A DNA stretch of 64,000 nt from Catalimonadaceae bacterium JC749 (GCA_021730635.1 JAJNNC010000001.1:186001-250000); one strand, 5' to 3'. Positions 18,037-27,778 are shown, numbered from the stretch's first letter. The notes: generated by a model from the letters alone, not told the origin. Numbers and translations are program-made.

Positions 18037-19113
18037 ATGCTACACATCATGTCAACGAAATGCCGTGCATTAGCAGTCATAGGATGTTTTTTACCCTTCA
18101 TGCTGAGTGCACAAAATAGTTTTGTCTTTCAGGAGCAGTCCATTGCACCAGGTACTCATCAGAAGTTTAAGCTAAAGATAGCTGAGGGAAAGGACAGCAC
18201 TTTTATTCCGATAAGTGTATTTCATGGAAGCCAGCCAGGGCCGGTGCTTGGCCTCACAGCAGGAGTGCATGGTTACGAATATGCCCCTATTCTGGCTGCG
18301 CAGCAAATCGCACAACGGATAGATCCGAGTACTTTGTCTGGCACTGTGCTTCTTGTCCATCTGGCCAATGTGCCTGCCTTTTTAGGGCGCAGCCCTTATG
18401 TGAATCCTACAGATCAGAAAAATCTGAACCGTGAATTTCCGGGCAAAGCGGAGGGTAGTACCACTGAGCAAATCGCTTATCAGATCACCCAGGAAGTCAT
18501 TGCACGATCCGACTATTTTTTAGACATGCACTCCGGTGATGCTCCGGAAGACCTGCGACCTTATGTAGGCTACTACAGATCAGGGCGCTTTCCTGAAGCT
18601 TCCCAACAAGGAGAAGCCATGGCCAGAGCCTTAGGATTTGATCATATTGTAATCTTTGATGTAGCCAACGAGCGTATGGATGAGCCCAGCCTATACTGTT
18701 CGCAGGAAGCCTTTCACCGGCAAATCCCCTCAGTGGATATTGAGTGTGGCAGATTGGGTACTGTCCATACAACTGATGTAGACCCTATAGTGAAGGGTGT
18801 GATGAGCCTGTTGCGCCACCTGGGTATGACGAAGGGGGAGCCTATATCTTTGAAAGCGCCAATCATCATACAGGAACGTACGAGCGTGACAAGTCCTCAG
18901 GATGGTATTTTTTATTCACTAAAGACATCAGGAGAATTTGTCGCTGAAGGAATGAAAGTAGGCTATATCACTGACTTCTTCGGAGAAAATCCTGTAGATG
19001 TTTTTGCCAATGCTTCCGGGATTATCCTCTACATAATAGGTACCCCACCTATCAAACAAGGAGAGACAGTGGTAAGGATAGGACTGATGCCCACACCAAA
19101 AAAACCTGAATAA
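18037..19113 (+). CDS. Succinylglutamate desuccinylase/aspartoacylase-family metallohydrolase, exported
   Basis: The protein has 358 residues with a signal peptide (ALAVIGCFLPFMLSAQ). The M14-like zinc site is visible: His78 and Glu81 in GVHGYEY, and His165 in FLDMHSGD. The C-terminal ERTSVTSPQDGIFYSLKTSGEFV is the beta-domain typical of the family. It should act in the periplasm as a deacylase or carboxypeptidase on a small amide. In this operon it may process the ligand brought in by the TonB receptor. The next gene starts on the last base of its stop (TAATG), so the two are translationally coupled. Confidence 0.87.
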   Translation: MLHIMSTKCRALAVIGCFLPFMLSAQNSFVFQEQSIAPGTHQKFKLKIAEGKDSTFIPISVFHGSQPGPVLGLTAGVHGYEYAPILAAQQIAQRIDPSTLSGTVLLVHLANVPAFLGRSPYVNPTDQKNLNREFPGKAEGSTTEQIAYQITQEVIARSDYFLDMHSGDAPEDLRPYVGYYRSGRFPEASQQGEAMARALGFDHIVIFDVANERMDEPSLYCSQEAFHRQIPSVDIECGRLGTVHTTDVDPIVKGVMSLLRHLGMTKGEPISLKAPIIIQERTSVTSPQDGIFYSLKTSGEFVAEGMKVGYITDFFGENPVDVFANASGIILYIIGTPPIKQGETVVRIGLMPTPKKPE

Positions 19114-21350
19114 TGCTCTCTCTGCTACACCACACTTTCTTGCTTGTACAGCTCTTTTTTACTGGATCAATATTATTCTTTGCACTTAGCCCTATAGCTT
19201 ACGGTCAAAATGCTCAAAATTTTCTTCCTCCTGAAAAAGCCCCTGAAGTACAGGCGAGAGAAGCCGTGGAGGTGATCACCGTAGATGGTCGATTAGATGA
19301 AGCGTCCTGGCAAGAAGCTCCGGTCATTGATAATTTCTTCCGGATGGAACCCCGTCAGGGCGGTGCTTACCGCTATCCTACCCACGTCAAAATTTTATTT
19401 GACGACAAAAATCTTTACTTCGGGGTTTTTGCCTGGGATAGCCTGGGGCGCAAAGGCGTGCGGGTACAGGACTTTCGACGTGACTTTATGTATGGAGAAA
19501 ACGATGTGATTTATATTCAATTGGATCCTCAGAATCTCCGGCGCTACTGTGTCTCCTTCCAGGTGACACCGCTGGGCACCCAGCGCGACTTACAGGTGTT
19601 TGACGATAGTTTTAAAGACAACGATTGGGATGCCCTGTGGCGAGTACGCACTGCTGTAGTGGATAGCGGTTATTTTGCTGAGTTTGCCATCCCTTTCAAA
19701 TCGCTGCGTTATGAACGCACAGCACCCGGCGATTCCATTTCCTGGGGAGTAACCCTGGCTAGGATGGCCCGCCGTGGTTATGAAACCACCGTTTTTCCAG
19801 CCATACCGCAGGCGTATTCGCCCTATCGGATGACCTATGCTGCCCAGTTGAAAGGTTTGCAGTTACCTGAGCCTTCGGTCAACCTGCGGGCACAACCTTA
19901 TGGCTTGTTTCAGTATGACCGACGCACAGGTGAGGAAGGACAGGTGGCTACTGAGCAGAATTTTAAAGCAGGCGGTGAGCTTAAATGGGCGGTGAATCCA
20001 CACGCTGTGCTGGATCTGACGTTCAATACGGATTTTGCGCAGGCCGATGTAGACCGGGCTGTCAATAACCTGACGCGCTTTAACATATTCTTCCCGGAAA
20101 GAAGACAATTTTTTCTGGAAAATTCGGGGGTATATGCCGGGGCAAGTGTAAATGCCATTAAGCCATTTTTCAGCCGCACTATCGGTCTGGCTAATGCCCA
20201 GTTCAATGCCGACCCTGTACCCATAGAGGCAGGAGCACGTTTTACGGACCGCACTGAAGCACGCACGCTGGCAGGTTTGTTTGTGCGCCAGCGAAGTACA
20301 GAGAATCAGGGGGTGGCCAACTTTGGCGTATTGCGTTATGCTAAGAACTATGGTCGACAGAATAGCATAGGCATGATGCTCACCCATCGCCTGGATGAAG
20401 CCAAACCGGACATTAATTTTACGCAACAGAACAATACAACACTAACCATAGATGGGCTGATGCGACCCAAAGATGAAATTACAATTCAATATATGGCTTC
20501 CGCCTCACGGGACAATTCGCCAGATAACATAGGTTTTGCAGCCCACCTTTATGTTGGCTATTTTCCCAATAACATGTATTTAGGGTGGTTAAGTAATATG
20601 GTTAATAGAAAATATGCCCCTGATATGGGTTATGTCTTTCAGAACGATGTCATACAGCATAATCCGGGAGGATACTACATCATCCGGCCAAAGGGTAAGA
20701 AGTGGCATTGGATACGCAGGTGGGACCCTGGCTTTTTTCTTAATGCGTATCAAAGTGCTTCTGACGGAGCTTTTCAATCCGCTCAAATAGATATTTTTCC
20801 CATTTGGTTTATCTTTCAGGATGGAGGTAAATTCACCGGTAGTATTTTACCGACCTGGGAGCATTTCTTTTTTCAGCCACTCAACATTCCGGTTGCAGCA
20901 AAAAAGTATTATTATACCCGCTACCGGCTAAGTTATAGCTCGGATGCTTCAAAAAAAATATCTGGCAGCATCAGCTACCAATGGGGAGATTATTACGATG
21001 GCGCCTTGCAGGAACTGAACATGGGCATCCGTGTAGCGCCTATTCCCCACATTGCATTTTCGGCAGAATATACCTACAATGGTATTCAGGCGTTAGGAGA
21101 ACAACAAACCACCACTGATATACATTTGGTCACAGGAGAGTTGAGGTTGGCTTACAACCCTCGCATTCGGGCTTCTGCTTTTTACCAATACAACACTGCC
21201 GATCAACAGGGGCGTTGGAACATACGGGGCAGTTGGGAGCTTGCTCCTCTGAGCTTTCTTTACATTGTATTCAACGAGAATTCATTCCTGGATACCAATG
21301 TAAGGAATCAGTCATTGATCGCTAAGCTAACCTATCTGAAACAGTTCTGA
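19113..21350 (+). CDS. CBM9-like/DUF5916 outer-membrane protein
   Basis: This 745-residue protein starts with a signal peptide (FFALSPIAYGQ). Residues about 45-215 form a family 9 carbohydrate-binding-like domain (ITVDGRLDEASWQEAP, VKILFDDKNLYFGVFAWDS), followed by DUF5916, which here ends in alternating aromatic strands and a terminal Phe, so it is likely an outer-membrane beta-barrel. Function of DUF5916 proteins is unknown; they often sit with TonB receptors and peptidases in Bacteroidota. It is coupled to the deacylase gene (TAATG) and is the last gene of the ABC/TonB operon. Confidence 0.85.
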   Translation: MLSLLHHTFLLVQLFFTGSILFFALSPIAYGQNAQNFLPPEKAPEVQAREAVEVITVDGRLDEASWQEAPVIDNFFRMEPRQGGAYRYPTHVKILFDDKNLYFGVFAWDSLGRKGVRVQDFRRDFMYGENDVIYIQLDPQNLRRYCVSFQVTPLGTQRDLQVFDDSFKDNDWDALWRVRTAVVDSGYFAEFAIPFKSLRYERTAPGDSISWGVTLARMARRGYETTVFPAIPQAYSPYRMTYAAQLKGLQLPEPSVNLRAQPYGLFQYDRRTGEEGQVATEQNFKAGGELKWAVNPHAVLDLTFNTDFAQADVDRAVNNLTRFNIFFPERRQFFLENSGVYAGASVNAIKPFFSRTIGLANAQFNADPVPIEAGARFTDRTEARTLAGLFVRQRSTENQGVANFGVLRYAKNYGRQNSIGMMLTHRLDEAKPDINFTQQNNTTLTIDGLMRPKDEITIQYMASASRDNSPDNIGFAAHLYVGYFPNNMYLGWLSNMVNRKYAPDMGYVFQNDVIQHNPGGYYIIRPKGKKWHWIRRWDPGFFLNAYQSASDGAFQSAQIDIFPIWFIFQDGGKFTGSILPTWEHFFFQPLNIPVAAKKYYYTRYRLSYSSDASKKISGSISYQWGDYYDGALQELNMGIRVAPIPHIAFSAEYTYNGIQALGEQQTTTDIHLVTGELRLAYNPRIRASAFYQYNTADQQGRWNIRGSWELAPLSFLYIVFNENSFLDTNVRNQSLIAKLTYLKQF

Positions 21351-21711
21351 TTAGTTTTCTCTTTGTGACACCAGCTCACACACCTTATGGAAATAAACCA
21401 TAAAAACCCCTCTAATACTAAAATTTGAAGGGCTTTAATACTAACTAAATCTGTGAGGCAGAGGTAGCAAGCATTCGAACCTCCTGCCTATAAAGATTTT
21501 CTTCATTTGTTTGAGGCGGAAGAGAACCTAGATTATAAGAATGAAAAAATTATAATTGTGAGGATTCGGCCTATCTGAGTCACTTAAGTTGTACTGTTTT
21601 GTATGTACCTAAATATTGTGACACATAAAACATTGCAAATCAATAGCTTAACTCTTATCATTATTAAGTTTATTTACCAAAAGGTTATACTCCTTTATAA
21701 TACTATCTCTG
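21351..21711. other. Intergenic region carrying tRNA-Ser-like repeat copy A
   Basis: No gene is present. From 21403 to 21563 lies a sequence also found near 30.35-30.72 kb, and its first part matches the tRNA-Ser 3' end plus terminator at 63.13-63.20 kb. The rest (21564-21711) is AT-rich with no recognisable element and leads into the 3' end of the histidine kinase gene. Confidence 0.7.
21403..21563 (-). repeat. Decayed tRNA-Ser 3' end and terminator, repeat copy A
   Basis: Read on the minus strand it contains GGTTCGAATGCTTGCTACC and CTCTGCC (remnants of T-arm and acceptor), then TTAGTTAGTATTAAAGCCC and a weakened hairpin like the terminator after tRNA-Ser at 63185-63269. The part from 21464 to 21563 also matches 30617-30721. 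No tRNA 5' half exists here. Such partial copies are usual scars of elements that integrate at tRNA 3' ends. Confidence 0.7.
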
Positions 21712-23940
21712 TCAGAACCTGAAGAACACTCTAAAGGTAGAGCCTTGTTCTACCTGGCTTTCTACCTCAATCTTACCACCGGCATTCTCTATTATTTTCT
21801 TGACTATATAAAGGCCAATACCACTGCCTTCCACATGGTGGTGCAGCCTTTTGAACATGGAGAAGATCTTGTCTTGCTGGGAAAGATTCATACCTAAACC
21901 ATTGTCTGTGATGCTCAGTATCTGATAGCTGGAGGTCTCATGACAGTGAATCTGGATGCACAACGCTCTTGTAGGAGAACGATATTTCAGGGCATTAGAC
22001 AGCAAATTATAGACAATGCTTCGCAGGTTCTTGGCAGAAAAGTGGATAAAAGGACAAGCAGATACCTCTATGCTTAACTGAGCACCCGCTTCCTGTATAG
22101 AGGGTTGCAAATCCAGTTGAACTTCCGCTATCACCTCAGCTAGAGAAACCTGACTGATATCTTCTCCTGGATCCCGCTGAAGCTTGGTAATCTCGGTGAG
22201 TTCCTGAATGGTTTTCTTGAAACGTTCTACAGAGCTTTGCATCATGGTCATAAGTTTTTTGATCACCTCTTGCTCAAGGCTCTCTGCTGGCAGGTTACGC
22301 TCCAAGGTCTGCAGGAGCCCTTCAATATTGGTAATAGGAGCTTTCAGATCATGAGAAGCTGCGTAGATGAAGTTGTCCAGGTCTGCATTGACTCTGAGAA
22401 GTTGTTCATTTACTTCTGAGAGATCTTCGTTGCTGGCCGATATTTCTTCATTGGCAGCCGTCAACTCCTCATTGGCAGCCGCCAGTTCGCGAGTAAAATC
22501 CTGCAAAGCTCTTTCATTTTGCTCTAACTGCTTTCGGGCCTTCGCCAAATCAGTGACCTCAAAAGCAAATACCAGGACGCCATCCACCTTACCCTGGGCA
22601 TCGTAACGGGCCTGGTAGATAAAGTTGAAGTAGCTGTCTTCCAGCGGTGCCCCTTGCTGACGAGCCAGGCGGACCAGCACTTCCTCACCCTTAAACGTTT
22701 CTCCCGTCTGCAATACTTCTTGGAGGATGTACCAGATGGGCTGATCGGCGATTTCGGGTAGGGCTTCCAGCAATGCTCTACCCAGCAAGGGACGATTTGG
22801 AAATAACTGCTGATAGATAGGATTCACTAGTTCAAAAACCAGATCAGGTCCTCCGGCTACACAAATAGCCGCTGGCGCTTGCATAAAGAATCTCTCCAGG
22901 CGATCCTTTTGTCGTTCTACTTCCATACTTGTCTGCACACTAGCCAGAGAGTTGGCTATTTGCCCTGCCAACAGCTTGTGAAAAATTTGATACACCTCAT
23001 CATACGTCAGCTTGTCACTGACCCCCAGAATCAAAAAGCCCATCATCTGTTCTCCCCCTGGTTGAAAAACAGGTAGTATGACAGCTTTATGAGGAAGATC
23101 AGTTTCAGATTCATGGGGAAAGTGGGGTAAGACCGTCATGGCTGGCTGCTTGTGCTGTTGCACCTCAAGCAGTGGCCAAATAGCCTTATCTGATTCGGAG
23201 AGCACGATAAGAGGTTGCACCAATGGCTCTGGCAGGTCTGCGGAATACCCCATCAGTCTGGCTTCACTGGCATTTTCCTGGAGCAAATAAATCAAGCTGA
23301 AAGGAATGTCCTGTGGGTTAGCAGCCATCACCTGACAGGCTGTTTGGCAGACTTGCTCCATAGTGGGCAACCCCGCCAATATTTCAGCCATGTCCTTGGT
23401 GGTTTGCTGACGGCGTTTGGCTAACACAGTCCAGGTCACTTCATTACAGGCACAGAAGATGCCGTTGATCTTACCCTGGTCATCAGGCATGGAGCTGTAG
23501 GAGAATGTCCAGTAGGTTTCCTCCATAAAACCTTTCCGTTTGAGTTCAATATGCAACTCTTCGGCATAGAAGGATGGTCCTCCTTTCAAAATATCCTCCA
23601 CAATGCCACCTATCTGCCACCAGATTTCCGACCACATCTGCTGGGCTTGGGCTCCTAGCGCCTGCGGATGTTTATCACCCAAGGCAGGCAGGTAAGCATC
23701 ATTGTGAAACATGTAGAGTTGCTCTGACCACCAGATAAACATGGGATGCCCGGAATGAAGGATCATACGCAGACCGGTTTGTAAACTAGCCGGCCAATGT
23801 GCCGGATCGCCCAGGGCATGATTCTTCCAGTTGTAAGCACGCATCAGCTCCCCCATCTGTCCTCCTCCTGGAAAGAGAGAATGTTGCGCATGAGGATGAT
23901 TCTGCTTTGCCGAATCGCTGCTAGCATCAGTATGCTCCAT
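21712..23940 (-). CDS. PAS-GAF-PAS sensor histidine kinase
   Basis: This 742-residue soluble kinase has no membrane segment. It has a PAS-like domain at about 45-175 (PMFIWWSEQLYMFHNDAY), a GAF-like region at about 185-335, a second PAS at about 350-470 (PAAICVAGGPDLVFELVNP), a coiled coil rich in AANEE and SASNEDLSEVNE at 470-520, then HisKA with His530 in ASHDLKAP and a HATPase domain (NLLSNALKYR, DNGLGM, GSGIGLYIVKK). It should autophosphorylate in response to a cytoplasmic signal and pass phosphate to an unlinked regulator. The same N-terminal PAS and C-terminal kinase are found in the giant hybrid kinase at 57688-62319. No partner lies beside it. Confidence 0.92.
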   Translation of the reverse strand: MEHTDASSDSAKQNHPHAQHSLFPGGGQMGELMRAYNWKNHALGDPAHWPASLQTGLRMILHSGHPMFIWWSEQLYMFHNDAYLPALGDKHPQALGAQAQQMWSEIWWQIGGIVEDILKGGPSFYAEELHIELKRKGFMEETYWTFSYSSMPDDQGKINGIFCACNEVTWTVLAKRRQQTTKDMAEILAGLPTMEQVCQTACQVMAANPQDIPFSLIYLLQENASEARLMGYSADLPEPLVQPLIVLSESDKAIWPLLEVQQHKQPAMTVLPHFPHESETDLPHKAVILPVFQPGGEQMMGFLILGVSDKLTYDEVYQIFHKLLAGQIANSLASVQTSMEVERQKDRLERFFMQAPAAICVAGGPDLVFELVNPIYQQLFPNRPLLGRALLEALPEIADQPIWYILQEVLQTGETFKGEEVLVRLARQQGAPLEDSYFNFIYQARYDAQGKVDGVLVFAFEVTDLAKARKQLEQNERALQDFTRELAAANEELTAANEEISASNEDLSEVNEQLLRVNADLDNFIYAASHDLKAPITNIEGLLQTLERNLPAESLEQEVIKKLMTMMQSSVERFKKTIQELTEITKLQRDPGEDISQVSLAEVIAEVQLDLQPSIQEAGAQLSIEVSACPFIHFSAKNLRSIVYNLLSNALKYRSPTRALCIQIHCHETSSYQILSITDNGLGMNLSQQDKIFSMFKRLHHHVEGSGIGLYIVKKIIENAGGKIEVESQVEQGSTFRVFFRF

Positions 23941-24278
23941 AAAAGTGTGTATTAATAAATTCAGGCTAAAGTATTAAAAGAGGATTTGCCCTAAAAAGGT
24001 TTTCTGTTCTCCATTGTGACCATGACTAGACAACAGATGACTCAGAGGAAAAGACAGCAGATAGGCTACGCTGTACCACTCCCTTTTTTTGACGTAGATT
24101 TTATCACCTTCATTCTAATCATTTAGATTCTAAAATAGAATCAAAATAGCTATATATCCATTTATCTTGTAGGTATGGTGGGAGTATTCGTAGCACAGTG
24201 GATCGTCTCCCAATAGTTTTGATGAGCGGCCTGTATAGCTGCAACTCATACATCAGAAGGGAAGTGATTGGCATAATG
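23941..24278. other. 338-bp gap, no gene recognised
   Basis: The region between the kinase start and the sulfotransferase stop is AT-rich and contains only short frames. A 61-residue minus-strand frame overlapping the sulfotransferase end has no recognisable motif. The kinase promoter should be here, but no clear element is seen. Confidence 0.5.
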
Positions 24279-25238
24279 TCACACGGTGGAATGCCAGGCC
24301 GCACGCCCCTGTTCTAACCAGCGCGCACATTCCAAGCTTAAAACCTGAGATTTGGTCGCCTCGTACATGGCTAGCTCATCGGCTGATAATATATCTCGCC
24401 AACGACCATTCGTGCCTTTGAAAAAGAAGGTATTGGCACCCCCTTGAAAGATCTGGTGGCCTTGCGCCTCTAACCTTCTTTGTCGCACAGTGGACAGACT
24501 CGTGTAGTGAACAATCCTGGAAATAGCCTCAGCTGAAACCTTAATGTCTAAAAATTCAGCGATCCGCGCTATCTCTGCCAGGGGGTTAGCCAGTAAATCA
24601 GCGTAATGGAAGAATTGGATATTCTCTAAATGGCGATAATCCCACCAGGTCTGAGCATGATGCATATTGCCCCAAAACGGATACCCTTCCTGTTCCCAAT
24701 CAAACCAGCCCTGGCTGATCCAGCTTTGCCAGAAGGCATGGATATCTTCGGGACAGCGGGGACAGGGCTTGCCGACTAGCCCACGGGCTTCATTAATTTT
24801 TTGATAGAAATCATCGGTATAGTGAGCATAATGGTTCCACAAAGACATGAACACGTCTCTGGCATCCCGTCCGACTACCACATATTTGACTTGAGGATAG
24901 AAAGGCAATCCATCTAGCGGTAAATGTGTTTTGATAAACCGGCGGTGTTGCTGAGCCTCCAGGGTCTCATATAAAGCCCCGATCTCACCAGTAAAGGTAC
25001 CGTCGATCCAGAAGCTGGAGCCATTGTCTGGGAGCGGCCGGTCAGGAATACTAGCTTCATTTCTCTCTAGCCCATGAACAATGAGTTCTCGCACAATTAC
25101 CTGCATCCAGGTGGTACCAGACTTAATAGAAGTTGAGATGACAATATCATCAGGGCGAGGTGAATAAGCTTCCCATCGGGTGCTATCCATATGGTGGTTT
25201 TGATATAGGTGTCTGACTTGTGATAGTGTTGATATCAT
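24279..25238 (-). CDS. Sulfotransferase family protein (PAPS-dependent)
   Basis: Starting from the ATG at 25238 the protein has 319 residues; a TTG four codons upstream is possible. The 5'-phosphosulfate-binding loop is STSIKSGTTWMQ near residues 35-46, and the 3'-phosphate site is VGRDARDVFMSLWNH, followed later by GTNGRWRDILS, the family's KGxxGxW-type motif. It resembles aryl/steroid-type cytosolic sulfotransferases and would transfer sulfate from PAPS to a small acceptor, unknown here. It stands alone on its strand between a kinase and a gene-poor region, within the patchwork bounded by tRNA-like repeats, so horizontal gain is possible. Confidence 0.88.
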   Translation of the reverse strand: MISTLSQVRHLYQNHHMDSTRWEAYSPRPDDIVISTSIKSGTTWMQVIVRELIVHGLERNEASIPDRPLPDNGSSFWIDGTFTGEIGALYETLEAQQHRRFIKTHLPLDGLPFYPQVKYVVVGRDARDVFMSLWNHYAHYTDDFYQKINEARGLVGKPCPRCPEDIHAFWQSWISQGWFDWEQEGYPFWGNMHHAQTWWDYRHLENIQFFHYADLLANPLAEIARIAEFLDIKVSAEAISRIVHYTSLSTVRQRRLEAQGHQIFQGGANTFFFKGTNGRWRDILSADELAMYEATKSQVLSLECARWLEQGRAAWHSTV

Positions 25239-25903
25239 AGGATTTCCCAAACTGGTTTTTAAGTAAAAAACAAAAAGCCGTGTAGCCCTTAGGGCAATGG
25301 AAGCGTATCAATATACCATAGACCGCGAAATGACAGTCTATCACTGGTTAGATTTTTATAGTATTCATTGAAAACTAATCTATTACTGATATATCAATCT
25401 TAATAAATACTATAAATGAAAAAGCAGGTGATTTTGAATCCGCAATCAAGTAATTCCCACCAACTAATAGACCAATGAATAAATAAAAAAAGTAGTGCCC
25501 TTTTGACACTACTCTTGTTTTATTACTACCTACTCAAGTTGAAAAAAATATCTATATGATCCAGTTTAAAAAATGCCTCTATCATCATATATGGCTAATC
25601 CTATGCCAATACTAATTTTACTCTTTCCCCTGTTATTTTCGCTTCCAAAAGGGAAAAATATTCTACAAAATGAGGAGCAGCAGCCGTCTTTCTTACCCAC
25701 CACTTCCTTTATCTCTGCTTGCCTTAGAGGCACAAAATGGTGCTTAAAGTTTTACTGCTTGATATTTAACTACACTATTTTTAGCTTCTTTTTTAGCGCT
25801 CATAAAAGGATAATTATATAGCAGTTTCAGACCGTTGTATTAAATAAACTTCTTTCATTATTATCTTGCGCCTCAAAGATTTACTACCTATTTTAAATAA
25901 CCT
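25239..25903. other. 665-bp gene-poor region
   Basis: No conserved gene is seen. A plus-strand frame at 25573-25821 (82 residues, hydrophobic and Phe-rich) lacks family features and I do not accept it as a gene. The one structural element is a terminator-like hairpin at 25484-25513 facing the minus strand, with no gene behind it. The bases around 25830-25900 probably include the promoter of the response regulator. Confidence 0.5.
25484..25513 (-). terminator. Orphan intrinsic terminator
   Basis: AGTAGTG at 25491-25497 pairs with CACTACT at 25507-25513 around a 9-base loop. On the minus strand the stem is followed by a run of seven T residues and an AT-rich tail. No minus-strand gene lies upstream of it, so it may be the remains of a lost transcription unit. 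Confidence 0.55.
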
Positions 25904-26314
25904 ATGAAAAAAATATTTCATCAGATCCTATTAGTAGAAGATGACACTATTACTAACTTTATCAATGAGCAGTTGCTCTTAGACATGCAGGTCGCTGACA
26001 GAATCCATGCAGTGGGGAAAGCCGAGTTGGCTTTAACTTTTATTAGGCAACATTGGCTATCACCCGAAAAGCAAACAGAATCTGAAAGTAAGTTGCTCCT
26101 GTTGGATATCAGGCTGGAAAATTGGGATGGATTTGAGCTATTGGAACAGTTACCAATCATTGAGCACCTCTGCATTGTCATACTCTCTGCTTCTACTCAT
26201 CCTAAAGATATTGAAAAGGCGAAAGAATTGAAGGTAGATGCCTATTTGGAAAAGCCCCTCACCAGAGAAAAACTGGAGGCTGTTGCTGATAAACTGAAGC
26301 AATGTGCTGCTTAA
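25904..26314 (+). CDS. Single-domain response regulator
   Basis: The protein has 136 residues and consists only of a receiver domain. The acidic pocket is EDD at 12-14, the phosphorylation site is Asp68 in LLLLDIRLENWDG, the switch Ser is in VILSAST and the conserved Lys in YLEKPL. There is no output domain, so it should act by phosphotransfer or protein contact, as CheY-like regulators do; likely donors are the PAS kinases of the window. A related but broken receiver gene follows 160 bp downstream. Confidence 0.9.
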   Translation: MKKIFHQILLVEDDTITNFINEQLLLDMQVADRIHAVGKAELALTFIRQHWLSPEKQTESESKLLLLDIRLENWDGFELLEQLPIIEHLCIVILSASTHPKDIEKAKELKVDAYLEKPLTREKLEAVADKLKQCAA

Positions 26315-26474
26315 CCTACTCTTTTATCCTATTTTCTATTTGATGCTTGATTTCATGAAACTCAATGGTTTCAAAAGAGATTGGGTAATTATTTTATAAA
26401 AGAATCTATTATGAGCAGTTAACAATTTAACATTTTAAGACAAGAAGCTATTTTTTACTTGTTTTCTACTTGGC

Positions 26475-26890
26475 ATGAAAGCTAATTTTACTGATATCCT
26501 GCTGGTGGATGATGATCCAGTCAGCAATTTTATCAATGAAAACCTACTGGCTGAGTTGCAGATCAGCGACCATATTGGTGTGGTATACAATGGCAAAGAA
26601 GCCCTGGATTATATTGAAAATTATTGGCATACAGAAAGAAACTTTCTTTGACTCCCCTGAAAAATTAATCCTGCTGGATACCAATATGCCCGTTATGGAT
26701 GCCGACATGGAACGGAGTTTGAATTTTTAGAGCATTACCGGAAAATAGCCCGCAAGGATGAAGTCTTGATTGCCATTCTTTCCTCTTCCAACAATGAAAA
26801 GATATGGAAAGGGCTGGCCGCTATTATGTCCAGTCCTATATCCAGAAACCCTTGGACAAAGACAAACTATTTCATCTTCTAAAATATTAG
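26475..26890 (+). pseudogene. Frameshifted response regulator
   Basis: From the ATG at 26475 the product begins as a receiver (DILLVDDDPVSNFINENLL) closely resembling the intact regulator upstream (both have a D/E-D-D pocket then SNFIN or TNFIN). The frame breaks after about 55 residues. The remaining receiver is still readable in other frames: LILLDTNMPVMD, FLEHYRKIARKDEVLIAILSSS and PLDKDKLFHLL. At least two frame changes are needed, so the gene is dead unless these are sequencing errors. Confidence 0.75.
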
Positions 26891-27269
26891 CTAAGGCAAA
26901 AGGAAATATTTATAGCACTTTTAGACAGTTTAGTCCCACTAATGGTAAGATCAGCTTAGGATCAAGCCAAAAAAGCCTTACCTAGTCACTATAAAAAGAT
27001 CTGAAGGAGAATTATCCATGGAAAAAACTTTTATTGAGAGAATTGTTGATTTACTAATCTGGAAGTAGCCCTATATGGATTAAATCAGCTTATCAATACC
27101 ATCTATGTCTACGTTAACCTGCTGGTCTATAGGCTACAGAATTGTATGGCACGTTACTCATACCTTGTCAAATTATTAGATTATTTTTTTGAAAACACAT
27201 GCTTTTTGAAAACAATTTATCACTCCCAGTGATTTACTCAAGTGTGTTTTACACTTTCCTTGAGAAACT
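26891..27269. other. 379-bp gap, no gene seen
   Basis: Only short broken frames are present. No hairpin, repeat or RNA gene was recognised. The promoter for the DUF2382 pair should be at the right end. Confidence 0.5.
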
Positions 27270-27728
27270 ATGAAAAAGAGCAAATCACCCTCTTCAGATA
27301 CATCTACATCCAACCTAGAGACACTTACTGACACTATCTCCATTCCAGTTGTCCAAGAGAGAGCCACAATCAGCAAGAAAATTGTGGCCTCCGGAAAGGT
27401 GAGAATCAGCAAAAAAGTAAAGCAAGAAGATGTATTGGTAGATGTGCCTGTGGAGCATGATGAGATGGAAGTAAAAAGAATCCCCATCAATCGATATGTC
27501 AAGACACCACCTGCTGCTATGCGTTATGAAGGTGATACCCTGGTGATTTCTGTGCTCAAAGAAGTCGTAGTCACAGAAAAGCGATTAATGTTGGTAGAAG
27601 AGTTACGCATCACTAAACGCAAAATCAAGGAGACTGTACAAGAAAAGGTAACTTTACGCAAAGAGCAGGTCAGTGTAAAGCGGATTAGTCCTGACTCAGA
27701 GGAAAATACCTCAGAGGCATGCCCATAG
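27270..27728 (+). CDS. DUF2382 (YsnF/AvaK-type) stress protein
   Basis: The protein has 152 residues and is soluble. It shows the repetitive DUF2382 pattern: short strands such as IPVVQERATISKKIV, VRISKKVKQEDVLVDVPVEH and EVVVTEKRLMLVEELRITKR, with alternating acidic and basic residues. Members are linked to general and osmotic stress, but biochemical function is unknown. Its 3' end lies 50 bp before the start of a second DUF2382 protein, so the two form a small operon. Confidence 0.85.
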   Translation: MKKSKSPSSDTSTSNLETLTDTISIPVVQERATISKKIVASGKVRISKKVKQEDVLVDVPVEHDEMEVKRIPINRYVKTPPAAMRYEGDTLVISVLKEVVVTEKRLMLVEELRITKRKIKETVQEKVTLRKEQVSVKRISPDSEENTSEACP

Positions 27729-27778
27729 CATTTTTTCATTTTTTACTTATTATATTTTTTTATTTAACACCCACACTT

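Noticed and set aside
24119-24304. 61-residue minus-strand frame
   Set aside because: Overlaps the sulfotransferase end; no family resemblance; possible relic only.
25573-25821. 82-residue plus-strand frame
   Set aside because: Phe-rich, no recognisable domain, no good start context, and lies in a gene-poor AT-rich stretch.
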